A stretch of DNA of 64,000 bases from Actinomycetes bacterium (lineage in GTDB: Bacteria > Actinomycetota > Acidimicrobiia > Acidimicrobiales > RAAP-2): assembly GCA_021823525.1 (NCBI GenBank), contig JAKANY010000008.1, positions 19,376-83,375 on the forward strand, written 5' to 3'. Position 1 is the stretch's first letter, and each line of letters opens with the position of its first letter. Made by a program: the position numbers and the translations under genes. Positions 48,301 to 57,773 of the stretch are shown here, one piece after another. The notes below the pieces were generated by a model, which made no database searches, was not told the DNA's origin, and saw only the letters and a program-made list of their open reading frames with translations.

Positions 48301-48953
48301 TCCAGCCCATCGTCGACCTGCCCAGCGGCGAGGTCCGCGGCTACGAGGCCCTCACGCGCTTCGACGACGGCCGCCCCCCCGACGAGCACTTCGCCGAGGC
48401 CGCCGCCGCGCACCTCAGCGCCGAGATCGAGCGTGCCTGCGTCGAGCGCGCCCTCGCCGAGGCGAGCACCCTGCCCGCCAGCACCCTGGTCACCCTCAAC
48501 CTGTCGCCCCTGACGCTGCTCGCCCCCGCCACCCTGGACCTGCTCGAGGGGGCCGGGCGCGCCATCGGGATCGAGCTGACCGAGCACAGCGCCATCTCGG
48601 ACTACGGCGCGCTGCGCCTGGCGCTGGACCGGCTGGCCGACGTCCGGCTGCTGGTGGACGACGCGGGTGCCGGCTACGCCTCCCTGCGCCACATCCTCGA
48701 GCTGCACCCCGACGTGGTGAAGCTCGACATCAGCCTGGTGCGCGGCATCGACCACGACGAGGCCAAGCAGGCCCTGGTGGCCGGGATGCGGCGCTTCGCC
48801 GACCGCACCCGCATGCAGCTGCTGGCCGAGGGCGTCGAGACCGAGGCCGAGTCCGCCGCGTGCCGCGAGCTCGGCGTCGACCTGGCCCAGGGCTACCACT
48901 TCGGGCGGCCCCAGGCGATCGCCGCTCTGGCGCCGCGCCACTCCGCGCCCTAG
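45336..48953 (+). CDS. Multi-PAS/GAF sensor protein with C-terminal EAL (c-di-GMP phosphodiesterase) domain
   Basis: Several PAS repeats (WVSPSVYVMLGWSPLDLVGRDVTELLHPED etc.), GAF-like segments, EAL domain FQPIVDLPSGEVRGYEALTRF...VTLNLSP...IGIELTEHSA...LVDDAGAGYASL...VKLDISLV...LLAEGVET. Confidence 0.92.
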   Translation: MSEDGALDLGLSDLEFEPRVLVRPKYDVTGEVTDFTYVALNAAAARALGVAPDDVIGRDALASDARMGRSRFFAHLQRAARAEGPIAVDHERDVDHRTGEPITYDLRAARRDELLEASWRNLTETMELQDSYRLLAEYVSDVVFRGGIDFTLTWVSPSVYVMLGWSPLDLVGRDVTELLHPEDAVHVQTWLEQLSTSRRLQVEVRLRHADGHFSHFAARLALVDNDGSSGVVGILRDVEEEVRTRQSLEQLSERYRLVAQHATDVVVRAGVDNRIAWVFDSVTGLLGWKPDELEGHLFDELVHPDDARQIEAVRRVIARGGRGHAEIRLRHRQGDYRWIAITVQEITDAPGQAPIRLAWWRDIEAEVRQRANTAAAESRYRLLAENASDIVWQFDGNEVITWVSPSVETVLGWRPTDLVGRPVAELHRVEDLESRARAHAATLLGDVVPPFEGRLRTASGGLRWMRAHYRALREDGHVTGVVVGLQDLEATIRSRRAAAALAAGNAILVRATNERTLLADLCQSLVDTTGYVLAWYGRPVEGPERLVVPTASSTRLRDYVEGITVTWDEGPNGRGPTGTAVRTGQPQVFNDFAGDPRFVRWAERAAAFGLAASVALPVRVAGAVDGVFTVYSDVAGTFDDESVDLLASLAAQVGIGLERLRERDRLAGTLQEALLLRTAIDHAAEAVIVTDRAARILYANRAASDFTGYSPAEILGQNPRLWKSELQDEDFYRTLWAELAAGRPWRGHLINRAKGGELYEVDAVISPVVTEDGAPLAYVGVERNVTEERRLATDNERLERDAAQLATLMGESRTSYDVPTSATELCGQLVDLDFVDLVALYRRNADGRFTLAAVAGDEPITAVARELAPILPASWVDMITARPRARRVDLTDAAAHGNDPLFVTLVDHDFALAVLVPMRWNNRTIGALAIAVHTDSGPAVARTRTSVFDELGSFAGSQLGPQIDREERHEILRHGVEEVLAHQRFHPVFQPIVDLPSGEVRGYEALTRFDDGRPPDEHFAEAAAAHLSAEIERACVERALAEASTLPASTLVTLNLSPLTLLAPATLDLLEGAGRAIGIELTEHSAISDYGALRLALDRLADVRLLVDDAGAGYASLRHILELHPDVVKLDISLVRGIDHDEAKQALVAGMRRFADRTRMQLLAEGVETEAESAACRELGVDLAQGYHFGRPQAIAALAPRHSAP

Positions 48954-49011
48954 CGGACCGGCGACGCCCGCCTCCTTGCCCCACGACGCCACCGTGCGCC
49001 AGGATCGTGCC

Positions 49012-49449
49012 ATGGACGCCATCGACACCGCAATCATCGCGCAGCTGCGCACCGACGGACGCTGCACGATCCAGGACCTGGCCGCGCGGGTCGGGCTGAC
49101 CCCCGCGCCGTGCCTGCGTCGTGTCCGGCGCCTGGAGGCGACCGGGGTGATCACCGGCTACGGGGCGCGCATCGACCCGGCGGCCCTGGGGCAGGGCTTC
49201 GAGGTGCTCATCCACGCCGAGATCGTCGCCAAGGATCTGGCGACCGTCCAGGCCTTCGAGGAGCGCGTCGCGGCCATGGACGAGGTCGTCGAGTTGCGAC
49301 GGATGTTCGGCCTGCCCGACTACTTCTTGCGCGTGCAGGTCGCCGACGGCCCCGCCTACGAGCGCTGGCTCACCACGCGCCTGCTCGGCGACCCGGCGAT
49401 CGCGCGCGTCGACTCACGCATCACGATGAAGCTGATCAAGGTCCCGTGA
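49012..49449 (+). CDS. Lrp/AsnC family transcriptional regulator
   Basis: MDAIDTAIIAQLRTDGRCTIQDLAARVGLTPAPCLRRVRRLEATGVITGYGARID. Confidence 0.93.
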   Translation: MDAIDTAIIAQLRTDGRCTIQDLAARVGLTPAPCLRRVRRLEATGVITGYGARIDPAALGQGFEVLIHAEIVAKDLATVQAFEERVAAMDEVVELRRMFGLPDYFLRVQVADGPAYERWLTTRLLGDPAIARVDSRITMKLIKVP

Positions 49450-49455
49450 GCGACG

Positions 49456-49782
49456 TCAGGACGCCACCGCGGCGACTGCGGCCCGCGCGTCGCCCTCGGC
49501 GCCCAGGCGCAGGCCCAGGTGCATCGTCTCGAGCATGCGCACCATGCCGTCGCCCACGTGGTGGGCGACCACGGTCTCGACGCCCTGCTCGCGCAAGAAC
49601 CGGGCCACGCGCGCGTGGTGGCGCGCTGAGGAGCCCTCGTCGTGGAGGTGGTCCCAGCCCACGTCCACCTCGTCCCAGCGCGTGATGGCCCCGTCGTCGA
49701 CCTCGGCCACCGCGATGCGCTGCGCTCGGCCCCACCGGGGGTCCACCGTTCCGTCCGCCTGGATGGGCACGCACACGATCAT
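49456..49782 (-). CDS. NifB/NifX-type (dinitrogenase Fe-Mo cofactor biosynthesis fold) small protein
   Basis: MIVCVPIQADGTVDPRWGRAQRIAVAEVDDG...ETVVAHHVGDGMVRML; ATG after TAGCGT-N6. Confidence 0.7.
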   Translation of the reverse strand: MIVCVPIQADGTVDPRWGRAQRIAVAEVDDGAITRWDEVDVGWDHLHDEGSSARHHARVARFLREQGVETVVAHHVGDGMVRMLETMHLGLRLGAEGDARAAVAAVAS

Positions 49783-49812
49783 GACTGCACGCTAGCGAGC
49801 GCGACGGCCTCC

Positions 49813-51252
49813 TCAGGCGGGGCCGTGCAGCCCCGCGCAGGCGGCGCCCAGCTCGAGGACCACGGTGACCAGGGCCTCGACGTCCTCGTCGCGGGTGCGG
49901 AAGTTCGTGAAGCACGGCCGCAGCCAGACGTGACCGTCGATGGTCGCCGGGGAGACGAAGACCCGCCCGTCGGCCTGGAGCCGCGCGCACAGGGCCGCGG
50001 TGTGCGCATCGGGATCGGGGCACTGGGGCACCCGAACCCGCAGCGGCACGATCGAGAGCGTCGGGCGGTGGGCCAGGGTCTCGAGGACCTCGTGCTCGGC
50101 GCAGCGGTCGTAGAGGAGCTGGGCCTGGTCGCAGTTGCGCGCGACGGCCTCGCGCATCGCCGACGCGCCGTGGGTGGCCAGGGCCAGCCAGAGCTTGAGG
50201 GCGCGCAGGGGCCGCGAGTACTCGAGCGTCAGGTCGACGGCGTTGAGCCGCTCCTCGGCGTGGGGGACGTAGGCCTCGTCGTGGGCGAAGGTCGCCGCCA
50301 GGTGCCGCCGGTCGCGCACCAGCACGGCGCTGCAAGCCTTGGGCACGAACATCCACTTGTGGCAGTCCACCGTCAGGGAGTCCGCACGCGCCAAGCCCGC
50401 GAAGCGCGGCGCGCACTGCGCCACCGTGGCCGCGGGCAGCCCGTAGGCGCCATCGACGTGGAGCCACACGCCGAACTCCTCGGCCAGGTCGGCGAGCGGG
50501 TCGATCGGGTCGACCGCGCCGGTCAGCGTCGTGCCCGCGGTGGCGACGATCGCGAGTGGCGTGAAGCCGGCCGCGACGTCCTCGGCGAGGCGCGCGCGCA
50601 GGAGGTCGGGGCGCAGGGCGCGCTCCTCGTCGATCCCCACGGCGCGCACGTGGTCGGCGCCCACCCCGAGGGTCTCGGCCGCGCGCACGATCGAGTAGTG
50701 CGCCTCGAGCGAGCAGTAGATCGTCGGGCGCGCACCGCCCAGCCCGTGGTGCCGCGATCCGGGGAGCGCCGCTTCGCGCGCGGCCGTGAGCGCGGTGATG
50801 TTGCTGATCGTCCCGCCACTGGTGAAGGTGCCCCCGCCGGCGGGGAACCCCAGGAACGCGGCCAGCCAGTCCACGGCCTGGGACTCGAGCTGGGTGGCCG
50901 CACCCGCGTCCACCGCCAGGTTGGTGTCGTAGGAGTGGGCCAGCAGGTCGGCCAGCGCCCCCACCTCGAGACCGCTCGAGCCGATGTAGCCGAAGAACCG
51001 GGGCCGCGACTGGGCCATGGAGGCGTCGAGCACCTCGCGCGCCCAGTCGATGGTCGTCAGGACGTCGGTGCCGTGCTCGGGCAGTGGCGCCTCGAGCAGC
51101 GCGCTCAGCTCGGGCGACACGGGCGTCTCGGTCTCGCGGGCGTGGTCGAACTCGGTCCACGCGTGCAGCACGTGCTCGGAGGCGCGGGCCAAGGCAGCCG
51201 CGCGCCGCGGGCCCAGGGACAGCCCCGGAGCGTCAGGTCGGGGATCGCTCAC
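49813..51252 (-). CDS. PLP-dependent group II decarboxylase (aromatic-L-amino-acid decarboxylase family), second copy
   Basis: GTFTSGGTISNITALTAARE, WLHVDGAYGLPAA, LTVDCHKWMFVPKACSAVLV; GTG after TAGTCT-N6. Confidence 0.9.
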   Translation of the reverse strand: MSDPRPDAPGLSLGPRRAAALARASEHVLHAWTEFDHARETETPVSPELSALLEAPLPEHGTDVLTTIDWAREVLDASMAQSRPRFFGYIGSSGLEVGALADLLAHSYDTNLAVDAGAATQLESQAVDWLAAFLGFPAGGGTFTSGGTISNITALTAAREAALPGSRHHGLGGARPTIYCSLEAHYSIVRAAETLGVGADHVRAVGIDEERALRPDLLRARLAEDVAAGFTPLAIVATAGTTLTGAVDPIDPLADLAEEFGVWLHVDGAYGLPAATVAQCAPRFAGLARADSLTVDCHKWMFVPKACSAVLVRDRRHLAATFAHDEAYVPHAEERLNAVDLTLEYSRPLRALKLWLALATHGASAMREAVARNCDQAQLLYDRCAEHEVLETLAHRPTLSIVPLRVRVPQCPDPDAHTAALCARLQADGRVFVSPATIDGHVWLRPCFTNFRTRDEDVEALVTVVLELGAACAGLHGPA

Positions 51253-51682
51253 GGCGGGAGACTAGCCGACCCCCGGGGTGGCACCGCCTTCGCGCGTCAC
51301 CGCCTCGCGCGCTGGTCTTGCGAGGTCCGGTTCCTCGGGGCACCCGCGTCGCTACCCCGCGGCGCGAACAAGGACCGACGCTCCGCTCTCGCAACGTCGG
51401 CGATCAGCGGGCGAGCGGACCCCGCCGCCGTTGGGCGTCCGCGCGAGGGTGACACCATCGGACCTCCGGCACCAGGAAGGTCGGCTCCGACTCGGGTGAG
51501 CGAGGTCAGGAGCACCGATCCTGCGGGCCGCGGAAAGGGACCCAACACGAGTACGAGGACCACGGCTTGGTGATCAGGTGTCTCATTGGCGGAGGAGAGG
51601 ACTTGGCCAATCTTCCGGGCGAGCTACTGAGCCATGTCGGCGACAAACAGGGACTCGCAGGTCGGCGAGCACCTGCGCAGTC

Positions 51683-51713
51683 TCACGCGCTGCGTTAGGC
51701 GCGCAGCGCGTGA
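51683..51713 (-). terminator. Perfect 12-bp stem hairpin downstream of the hemQ-nudix-GNAT operon
   Basis: TCACGCGCTGCG-TTAGGCG-CGCAGCGCGTGA, 23 nt past the GNAT stop on the minus strand; no U-tract. Confidence 0.6.
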
Positions 51714-51735
51714 TGGTCTCCCCGTCTTCGAGCGA

Positions 51736-52173
51736 TCACCCGTCCAGTGAGATCCGGTACACGTTGGTCTCGCGCGGCTGGAAGCCCAGCTTGACGTAGA
51801 GGGCGTTCGCGGCGACCCGCGCGGGCCGACTGGTCAGCTCCACCTGCCGGTGGCCCTGGGCCGCGGCCCGGTCTACCGCCGCCCGCGTGAGGTCCGCGGC
51901 CACGCCACGCTGGCGCGCGGACGCGTCCACGACGACGTCCTCGATCCAGGCCCGCCGACCCGTGGGGATGGCGTACTCCACCAGCGTCAGGGTGCCCACG
52001 ACGCGGCCGTCGAGCCACGCGACGAAGACCGTGGCGCCCGGGGAGGCGAGCAGTGCCGCGAGATCGGCCGACGTGAGGGGCGGCGCGGTCGTCGACAACT
52101 GGGGCAGGAGGCGGTTGAGGCCCTCGAGCAGCGCCGGCGACGGCGCCGTCGCCACCTCGATGGTCACGCTCAC
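51736..52173 (-). CDS. GNAT family N-acetyltransferase
   Basis: IEDVVVDASARQRGVAADLTRAAVDRAAAQGHRQVELTS...NALYVKLGFQPRETNVYRI; GTGA overlap with upstream gene. Confidence 0.9.
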   Translation of the reverse strand: MSVTIEVATAPSPALLEGLNRLLPQLSTTAPPLTSADLAALLASPGATVFVAWLDGRVVGTLTLVEYAIPTGRRAWIEDVVVDASARQRGVAADLTRAAVDRAAAQGHRQVELTSRPARVAANALYVKLGFQPRETNVYRISLDG

Positions 52174-52856
52174 GGCTCGCCTCGCCACACCGGCCGGCGC
52201 AGGTCGTCGTAGAAGACGTCGCGGGGCTCGCCGGCGATCGCGGCGAAGACCGGATCGGCCCACCGCTCGGCGCCGATGGTCGGCGTGGGCAGCGCGTCGC
52301 GGGTGAACCAGCCCACGTCGAGGGTCTCGAGCGGGTGGGGGGCGATCTCCCCGCCCACGGCGCGGCAGTAGAAGACGAGGGAGTAGAGCGGGATGCGCGA
52401 CACGCCCAGACGCATCCCGTCGAGCACACCGATGAGGCGCACCGGCTCGACCTCGATGCCGGTCTCCTCGCGGACCTCCTTGACCACGACCTCGGGAGCC
52501 GAGTAGCCCACGTCGCACCAGCCCGTCGGGTACAGCCACACTCCCGAGTCGGCGCGCTGGATCAGGAGCAGCTCGCCGTGCTCGTTGCCCACCGCGGCGC
52601 CCACGGCGACTTTGGGCGTGACGTAGCCGGGCACGCCGCGGCCCTGGTCCACCATCCACTCGGTGACGTAGCCCTCGGCGTCGAGCCGGTCCCCACGGCC
52701 CTCTTCGGCCGCGGTCTTGATGTCGGCGGCGATGTGGAGGACCTCCTCGTAGCGCTCGCGCTCGAACTGGCTGTCGGTGAATCCCAGGCCCGTGCGCGCC
52801 ACACCGGACAGCGCCTCGGCCCAGCGGCGCAGCATCTTCTCGGTGACGTCGCTCAT
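52170..52856 (-). CDS. NUDIX hydrolase with N-terminal extension
   Basis: TGWCDVGYSAPEVVVKEVREETGIEVEPVRLIGV Nudix box; ATGA overlap. Confidence 0.9.
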   Translation of the reverse strand: MSDVTEKMLRRWAEALSGVARTGLGFTDSQFERERYEEVLHIAADIKTAAEEGRGDRLDAEGYVTEWMVDQGRGVPGYVTPKVAVGAAVGNEHGELLLIQRADSGVWLYPTGWCDVGYSAPEVVVKEVREETGIEVEPVRLIGVLDGMRLGVSRIPLYSLVFYCRAVGGEIAPHPLETLDVGWFTRDALPTPTIGAERWADPVFAAIAGEPRDVFYDDLRRPVWRGEP

Positions 52857-53548
52857 GCGGGCCCGCCCGCGGTGGCCGCGAGCACCTCGTCGATCGAGCC
52901 CACCATGCCGGTGTAGAAGGGCCCGAACTCGCCGTAGAGGGTGGACGCCTCGTCGTAGCGCATCGTGTAGACGCACTCCTTGAGGTCGTCGAGGTGGCGC
53001 GCGAAGAGGGTCACGCCCCACTCCCAGTCGTCGAGCCCGGTCGAGCCCGTCACCAGCTGGAGAACGCGGCCGCGGAACTCGCGGCCGGTGCGACCGTGGT
53101 CGCGCATCAGGCGCTCGCGGTCCTCGTAGCCCAGCGCGTACCAGTTGTGCTGCTCGGCGCGCCGCTTGGACATCGGGTAGAAGCAGAAGGCCGGCAGGCC
53201 CTCCGGCGGCAGGCTCGGGAAGAGCCGGTCCTGGCGCATCTTCTCGGGCAGCCCGGCCGCGTACTCGCTGACCTCGGTCACCGACACGTAGCTTTCGACG
53301 ACCTCGAGGCCGGCACCCTGGATGCGCGACTGGAAGCGGCGCAGGTCCCACAGGTCGGTGCCCAGGACCATCAGGCATACGTCGGCCTTGGCGCCCACGA
53401 TCGCGGCGCTCACGACCTGGAGCTCGGCCGCGCGCGCCTCGTCGACGGCGGCCGCCACGGCGGGCGCGTCGACGAGCCCGCCGGCGCGACAGAAGAGGTG
53501 CACGACGCTGAGGCCGCGCGCAGGGACGACCGGAGAGGGACCGCTCAT
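52853..53548 (-). CDS. hemQ: Coproheme decarboxylase / chlorite-dismutase-like protein
   Basis: SEYAAGLPEKMRQDRLFPSLP, CFYPMSKRRAEQHNWYALGYEDRERLMRDHGRTGREFRGRVLQLVTGSTGLDDWEWGVTLFA; ATG after TAGCAT-N6. Confidence 0.93.
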   Translation of the reverse strand: MSGPSPVVPARGLSVVHLFCRAGGLVDAPAVAAAVDEARAAELQVVSAAIVGAKADVCLMVLGTDLWDLRRFQSRIQGAGLEVVESYVSVTEVSEYAAGLPEKMRQDRLFPSLPPEGLPAFCFYPMSKRRAEQHNWYALGYEDRERLMRDHGRTGREFRGRVLQLVTGSTGLDDWEWGVTLFARHLDDLKECVYTMRYDEASTLYGEFGPFYTGMVGSIDEVLAATAGGPA

Positions 53549-53586
53549 GGGGCCATGCTACGGCCCGCCCCGGGGCGGTCCGCCGC

Positions 53587-53614
53587 GTCGGCGGGCCCGG
53601 TTCCCCGGGCCCGC
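53587..53614 (-). terminator. groEL terminator hairpin
   Basis: Perfect 12-bp stem with 4-nt loop CGGCGGGCCCGG-TTCC-CCGGGCCCGCCG just after the groEL stop. Confidence 0.75.
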
Positions 53615-53627
53615 CGATCGCGAGGGA

Positions 53628-55329
<1,702 letters not shown>

Positions 55330-55332
55330 CGC

Positions 55333-55608
55333 TCACCCTCCCGCGACCGCCGGAACCAGCGAGACCGTCTGGCCGGCCTGGAGCGCGGTGTCCAGGCCCT
55401 CGAGGAAGCGCACGTCCTCGTCGGCCACGAAGACGTTGACGAAGCGGCGCAGCACACCCCGGTCGTCGAGGACCCGCCCGGCGATGCCGGGGAATCGCTC
55501 GTCGACGGCGATGATCGCCTCGCGGACCGTCGCCGCTTCGACGGGGACCTCGCTGGCGCCACCCACCAGCGCGCGTAGCTGGCTCGGGAGGCGCACGGTG
55601 ACGCTCAC
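55333..55608 (-). CDS. MoaD/ThiS-family sulfur carrier protein (MetO-like candidate)
   Basis: Ubiquitin-like small protein VSVTVRLPSQLRALVGGASEVPVEA...VRFLEGLDTALQAGQTVSLVPAVAGG; C-terminal Gly-Gly; GTGA overlap with preceding gene. Confidence 0.88.
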   Translation of the reverse strand: MSVTVRLPSQLRALVGGASEVPVEAATVREAIIAVDERFPGIAGRVLDDRGVLRRFVNVFVADEDVRFLEGLDTALQAGQTVSLVPAVAGG

Positions 55609-56852
55609 GACGCCGCCACCAGGAGGTCGGCGGCCAGGGCCGCCTCGGCCGCGGCCAGTGACGGCGCCACCGTCGCGGTGACGCCCGCGCGCCCGGCCAC
55701 CGCGTCGAGGGTCTTGAGGCCGTGGCCCGAGATCACGGCCACGATCGAGGCCTCCGGGTCGAGCGTGCCGCGCTCGAGGAGCTGGCGCAGCGTCGCGATC
55801 GTGACGCCACCCGCGGTCTCGGCGAAGATGCCCTCGGTCTCGGCCAGCTCGGCGATGCCCTCCATGATGGCCGCGTCGGTGACGGCGCCGGCGTCGCCGC
55901 CCCCGCGGCGCAGCTCGTCGAGCACGTAGGGCCCGTCGGCCGGGTTGCCGATCGCCAGCGATCGGGCGATCGTGGCGGGTCGCACCGGGGTGACCACCTC
56001 GTCGCCGCGGGCGTGGGCGGCGGCGACCGGCGAGCAGCCCTCGGCCTGGGCGGCGAAGAGCCGGGGCGGGGCGCCCTCGACCAGGTCCAGTGCGCGCAGC
56101 TCGGCGAAGCCCTTGGCCACCTTGGTGAACTGGCTGCCCGAGGCCACGGGCACCACCACCTGGGCCGGCAGCCGCCACCCGAGCTGCTCGGCGATCTCGA
56201 AGGCGATGGTCTTGGACCCCTCCGCGTAGTAGGGGCGCAGGTTGATGTTCACAAAGGCCCAGTCTCCGTGCTCGTCGACCAGCTCGACGCACAGCCGGTT
56301 GACGTCGTCGTAGGTGCCCTCGACCGCGAGAACCGTTCCGCCGAAGATCGACGACATCGCCACCTTGGCGCGCTCGAGGTCGTGGGGGATGATCGTCACG
56401 CTCGGCCACCCGATCGCGGCCGCGTGGGCGGCGACCGAGGTCGCGAGGTTGCCCGTGGAGGCGCAGGCCGCGGTCGTAAAGCCCAGGCGCCGGGCACTCG
56501 ACAGGGCCGTGGACACCACCCGGTCCTTGAAGGACCCGGTGGGGTTGCGGGTGTCGTCCTTCAGCCACAGCTCGCGGACCCCGAGGCGCTGGGCCAGCCG
56601 CGTCGCCCGGCGCAGCGGCGTCCAGCCCGCTCCCAGGTCGACGGGAGCCTCGCCCGCGTCGGGCAGCAGCGGCGCGTAGCGCCAGATCGAGCGCGGACCC
56701 GCCTCGATCGCCTCGCGGGTGACCACGCCGTGCGCGGCCGCGAGGTCGTAGGTGACCTCGAGGGGCCCGAAGCACAGGTCGCACGAGTAGCGGGCGTCGT
56801 CGGGGTAGGTTGTGCCGCATTCGCGGCACCGAAGGCCGGTGGCAAAACTCAC
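55605..56852 (-). CDS. Threonine synthase homologue (PLP fold II); possibly MetM-type homocysteine synthase
   Basis: LRCRECGTTYPDDARYSCDLCFGPLEVTYD, LWLKDDTRNPTGSFKDRVVSTALSSARRLGF, ACASTGNLATSVAAHAA; GTG 56852 with SD AAAGGAA. Confidence 0.88.
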   Translation of the reverse strand: MSFATGLRCRECGTTYPDDARYSCDLCFGPLEVTYDLAAAHGVVTREAIEAGPRSIWRYAPLLPDAGEAPVDLGAGWTPLRRATRLAQRLGVRELWLKDDTRNPTGSFKDRVVSTALSSARRLGFTTAACASTGNLATSVAAHAAAIGWPSVTIIPHDLERAKVAMSSIFGGTVLAVEGTYDDVNRLCVELVDEHGDWAFVNINLRPYYAEGSKTIAFEIAEQLGWRLPAQVVVPVASGSQFTKVAKGFAELRALDLVEGAPPRLFAAQAEGCSPVAAAHARGDEVVTPVRPATIARSLAIGNPADGPYVLDELRRGGGDAGAVTDAAIMEGIAELAETEGIFAETAGGVTIATLRQLLERGTLDPEASIVAVISGHGLKTLDAVAGRAGVTATVAPSLAAAEAALAADLLVAAS

Positions 56853-56862
56853 TGCATTCCTT

Positions 56863-56950
56863 TCATCGTTCGGGCTTTGGCACCTGGTCGGCATGGCCGA
56901 CTGGTTGTCGCGACGTCTGCGGGCCCGTCCCTCAGTCGCTCTTGATGACC
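56863..56950 (-). ncRNA. SAM-I/S-box-like riboswitch aptamer
   Basis: GGTCATCAAGAGCGACTGAGGGACGGGCCCGCAGACGTCGCGACAACCAGTCGGCCATGCCGACCAGGTGCCAAAGCCCGAACGATGA: conserved S-box blocks AUCAAGAG, UGAGGGAC-GGCCC, GACAACC, AGGUGCCAA and P1 UCAUC/GAUGA; promoter TTGACA-N17-CACAAT (56984-56956) puts +1 near 56949. Confidence 0.82.
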
Positions 56951-57005
56951 GGACCATTGTGTCCACGCGGCGCCCGACTGTCAAGTGCGCCCCTAACCTC
57001 GGGGC

Positions 57006-57773
57006 GTGGCTGACTCCCCCTGGACGCTGAGTGGCGACGACTACGAGCCCGCGCGCGTGGCCCGCGCCCTGAGCGCGACCTCGGTCGCTGTGGTGATCCC
57101 AGCCCGCGACGAGGCCGCCACCATCGGCCCGGTCCTCGATGCCGTGACCGCCTTCGGCGACCTCGACGAGGTGGTCGTCGTCGACGACCACTCGCGCGAC
57201 GACACGGCGGCGGTCGCCCGCCACCACGACGCGCGCGTGGTGAGCCTCGACGGCACGCGGGGCAAGGGCGCCGCGATGGCTGCCGGCGCGCGCGCGACGA
57301 CCAGCGAGCTGGTGGTCTTCCTCGACGCCGACGTCGTGAACACCACGCCGCACTTCGTGGGTCGGCTCTTGCAGCCGCTGCTCGAGGACCCGCGAATCCT
57401 CCTGGTCAAGGGCTACTACGAGCGGCCCTTCCACGACATGCCCACCGGCGGCGGCCGCGTGAACGAGCTGGCGGCCCGCCCGATCCTGTCACTGCTGTTC
57501 CCGGGCCTCGGCGAGATCCGCCAGCCCCTGGCCGGCGAGACCGCCCTGCGCCGCGACGTGCTCGACGCCCTGACCCTCGAGGACGCCTACGGCGTCGAGA
57601 TCGCCCTGCTGATCGACGTCGCCCGTCGCTACGGCGTGCACGCACTGGCCCAGGTGGATCTCGGCGTGCGCCGCCACCGCAACCGGCCGCTCGAGGAGTT
57701 GCGACCGATGGCCGTCGAGGTGCTGCGCGCCGCGCTGCTGCGCTTCGGCTGCGAGCTGCCCCTGGAGCGCTAG
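57006..57773 (+). CDS. gpgS: Glucosyl-3-phosphoglycerate synthase-like glycosyltransferase
   Basis: VAVVIPARDEAATIGPVLDAV, VVVVDDHSRDDTAAVA, GKGAAMAAGARATTSELVVFLDADVVN; GTG after TAACCT-N6. Confidence 0.88.
   Translation: MADSPWTLSGDDYEPARVARALSATSVAVVIPARDEAATIGPVLDAVTAFGDLDEVVVVDDHSRDDTAAVARHHDARVVSLDGTRGKGAAMAAGARATTSELVVFLDADVVNTTPHFVGRLLQPLLEDPRILLVKGYYERPFHDMPTGGGRVNELAARPILSLLFPGLGEIRQPLAGETALRRDVLDALTLEDAYGVEIALLIDVARRYGVHALAQVDLGVRRHRNRPLEELRPMAVEVLRAALLRFGCELPLER

Noticed and set aside
47001-49154. 717-aa minus-strand ORF opposite the EAL gene
   Set aside because: Low-complexity antisense composition; the plus strand has clear PAS/GAF/EAL motifs.
55605-56852. Simple call of canonical threonine synthase (thrC)
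   Set aside because: Not excluded, but the SAM-type riboswitch and coupled sulfur carrier argue for a different role, so no gene symbol was assigned.
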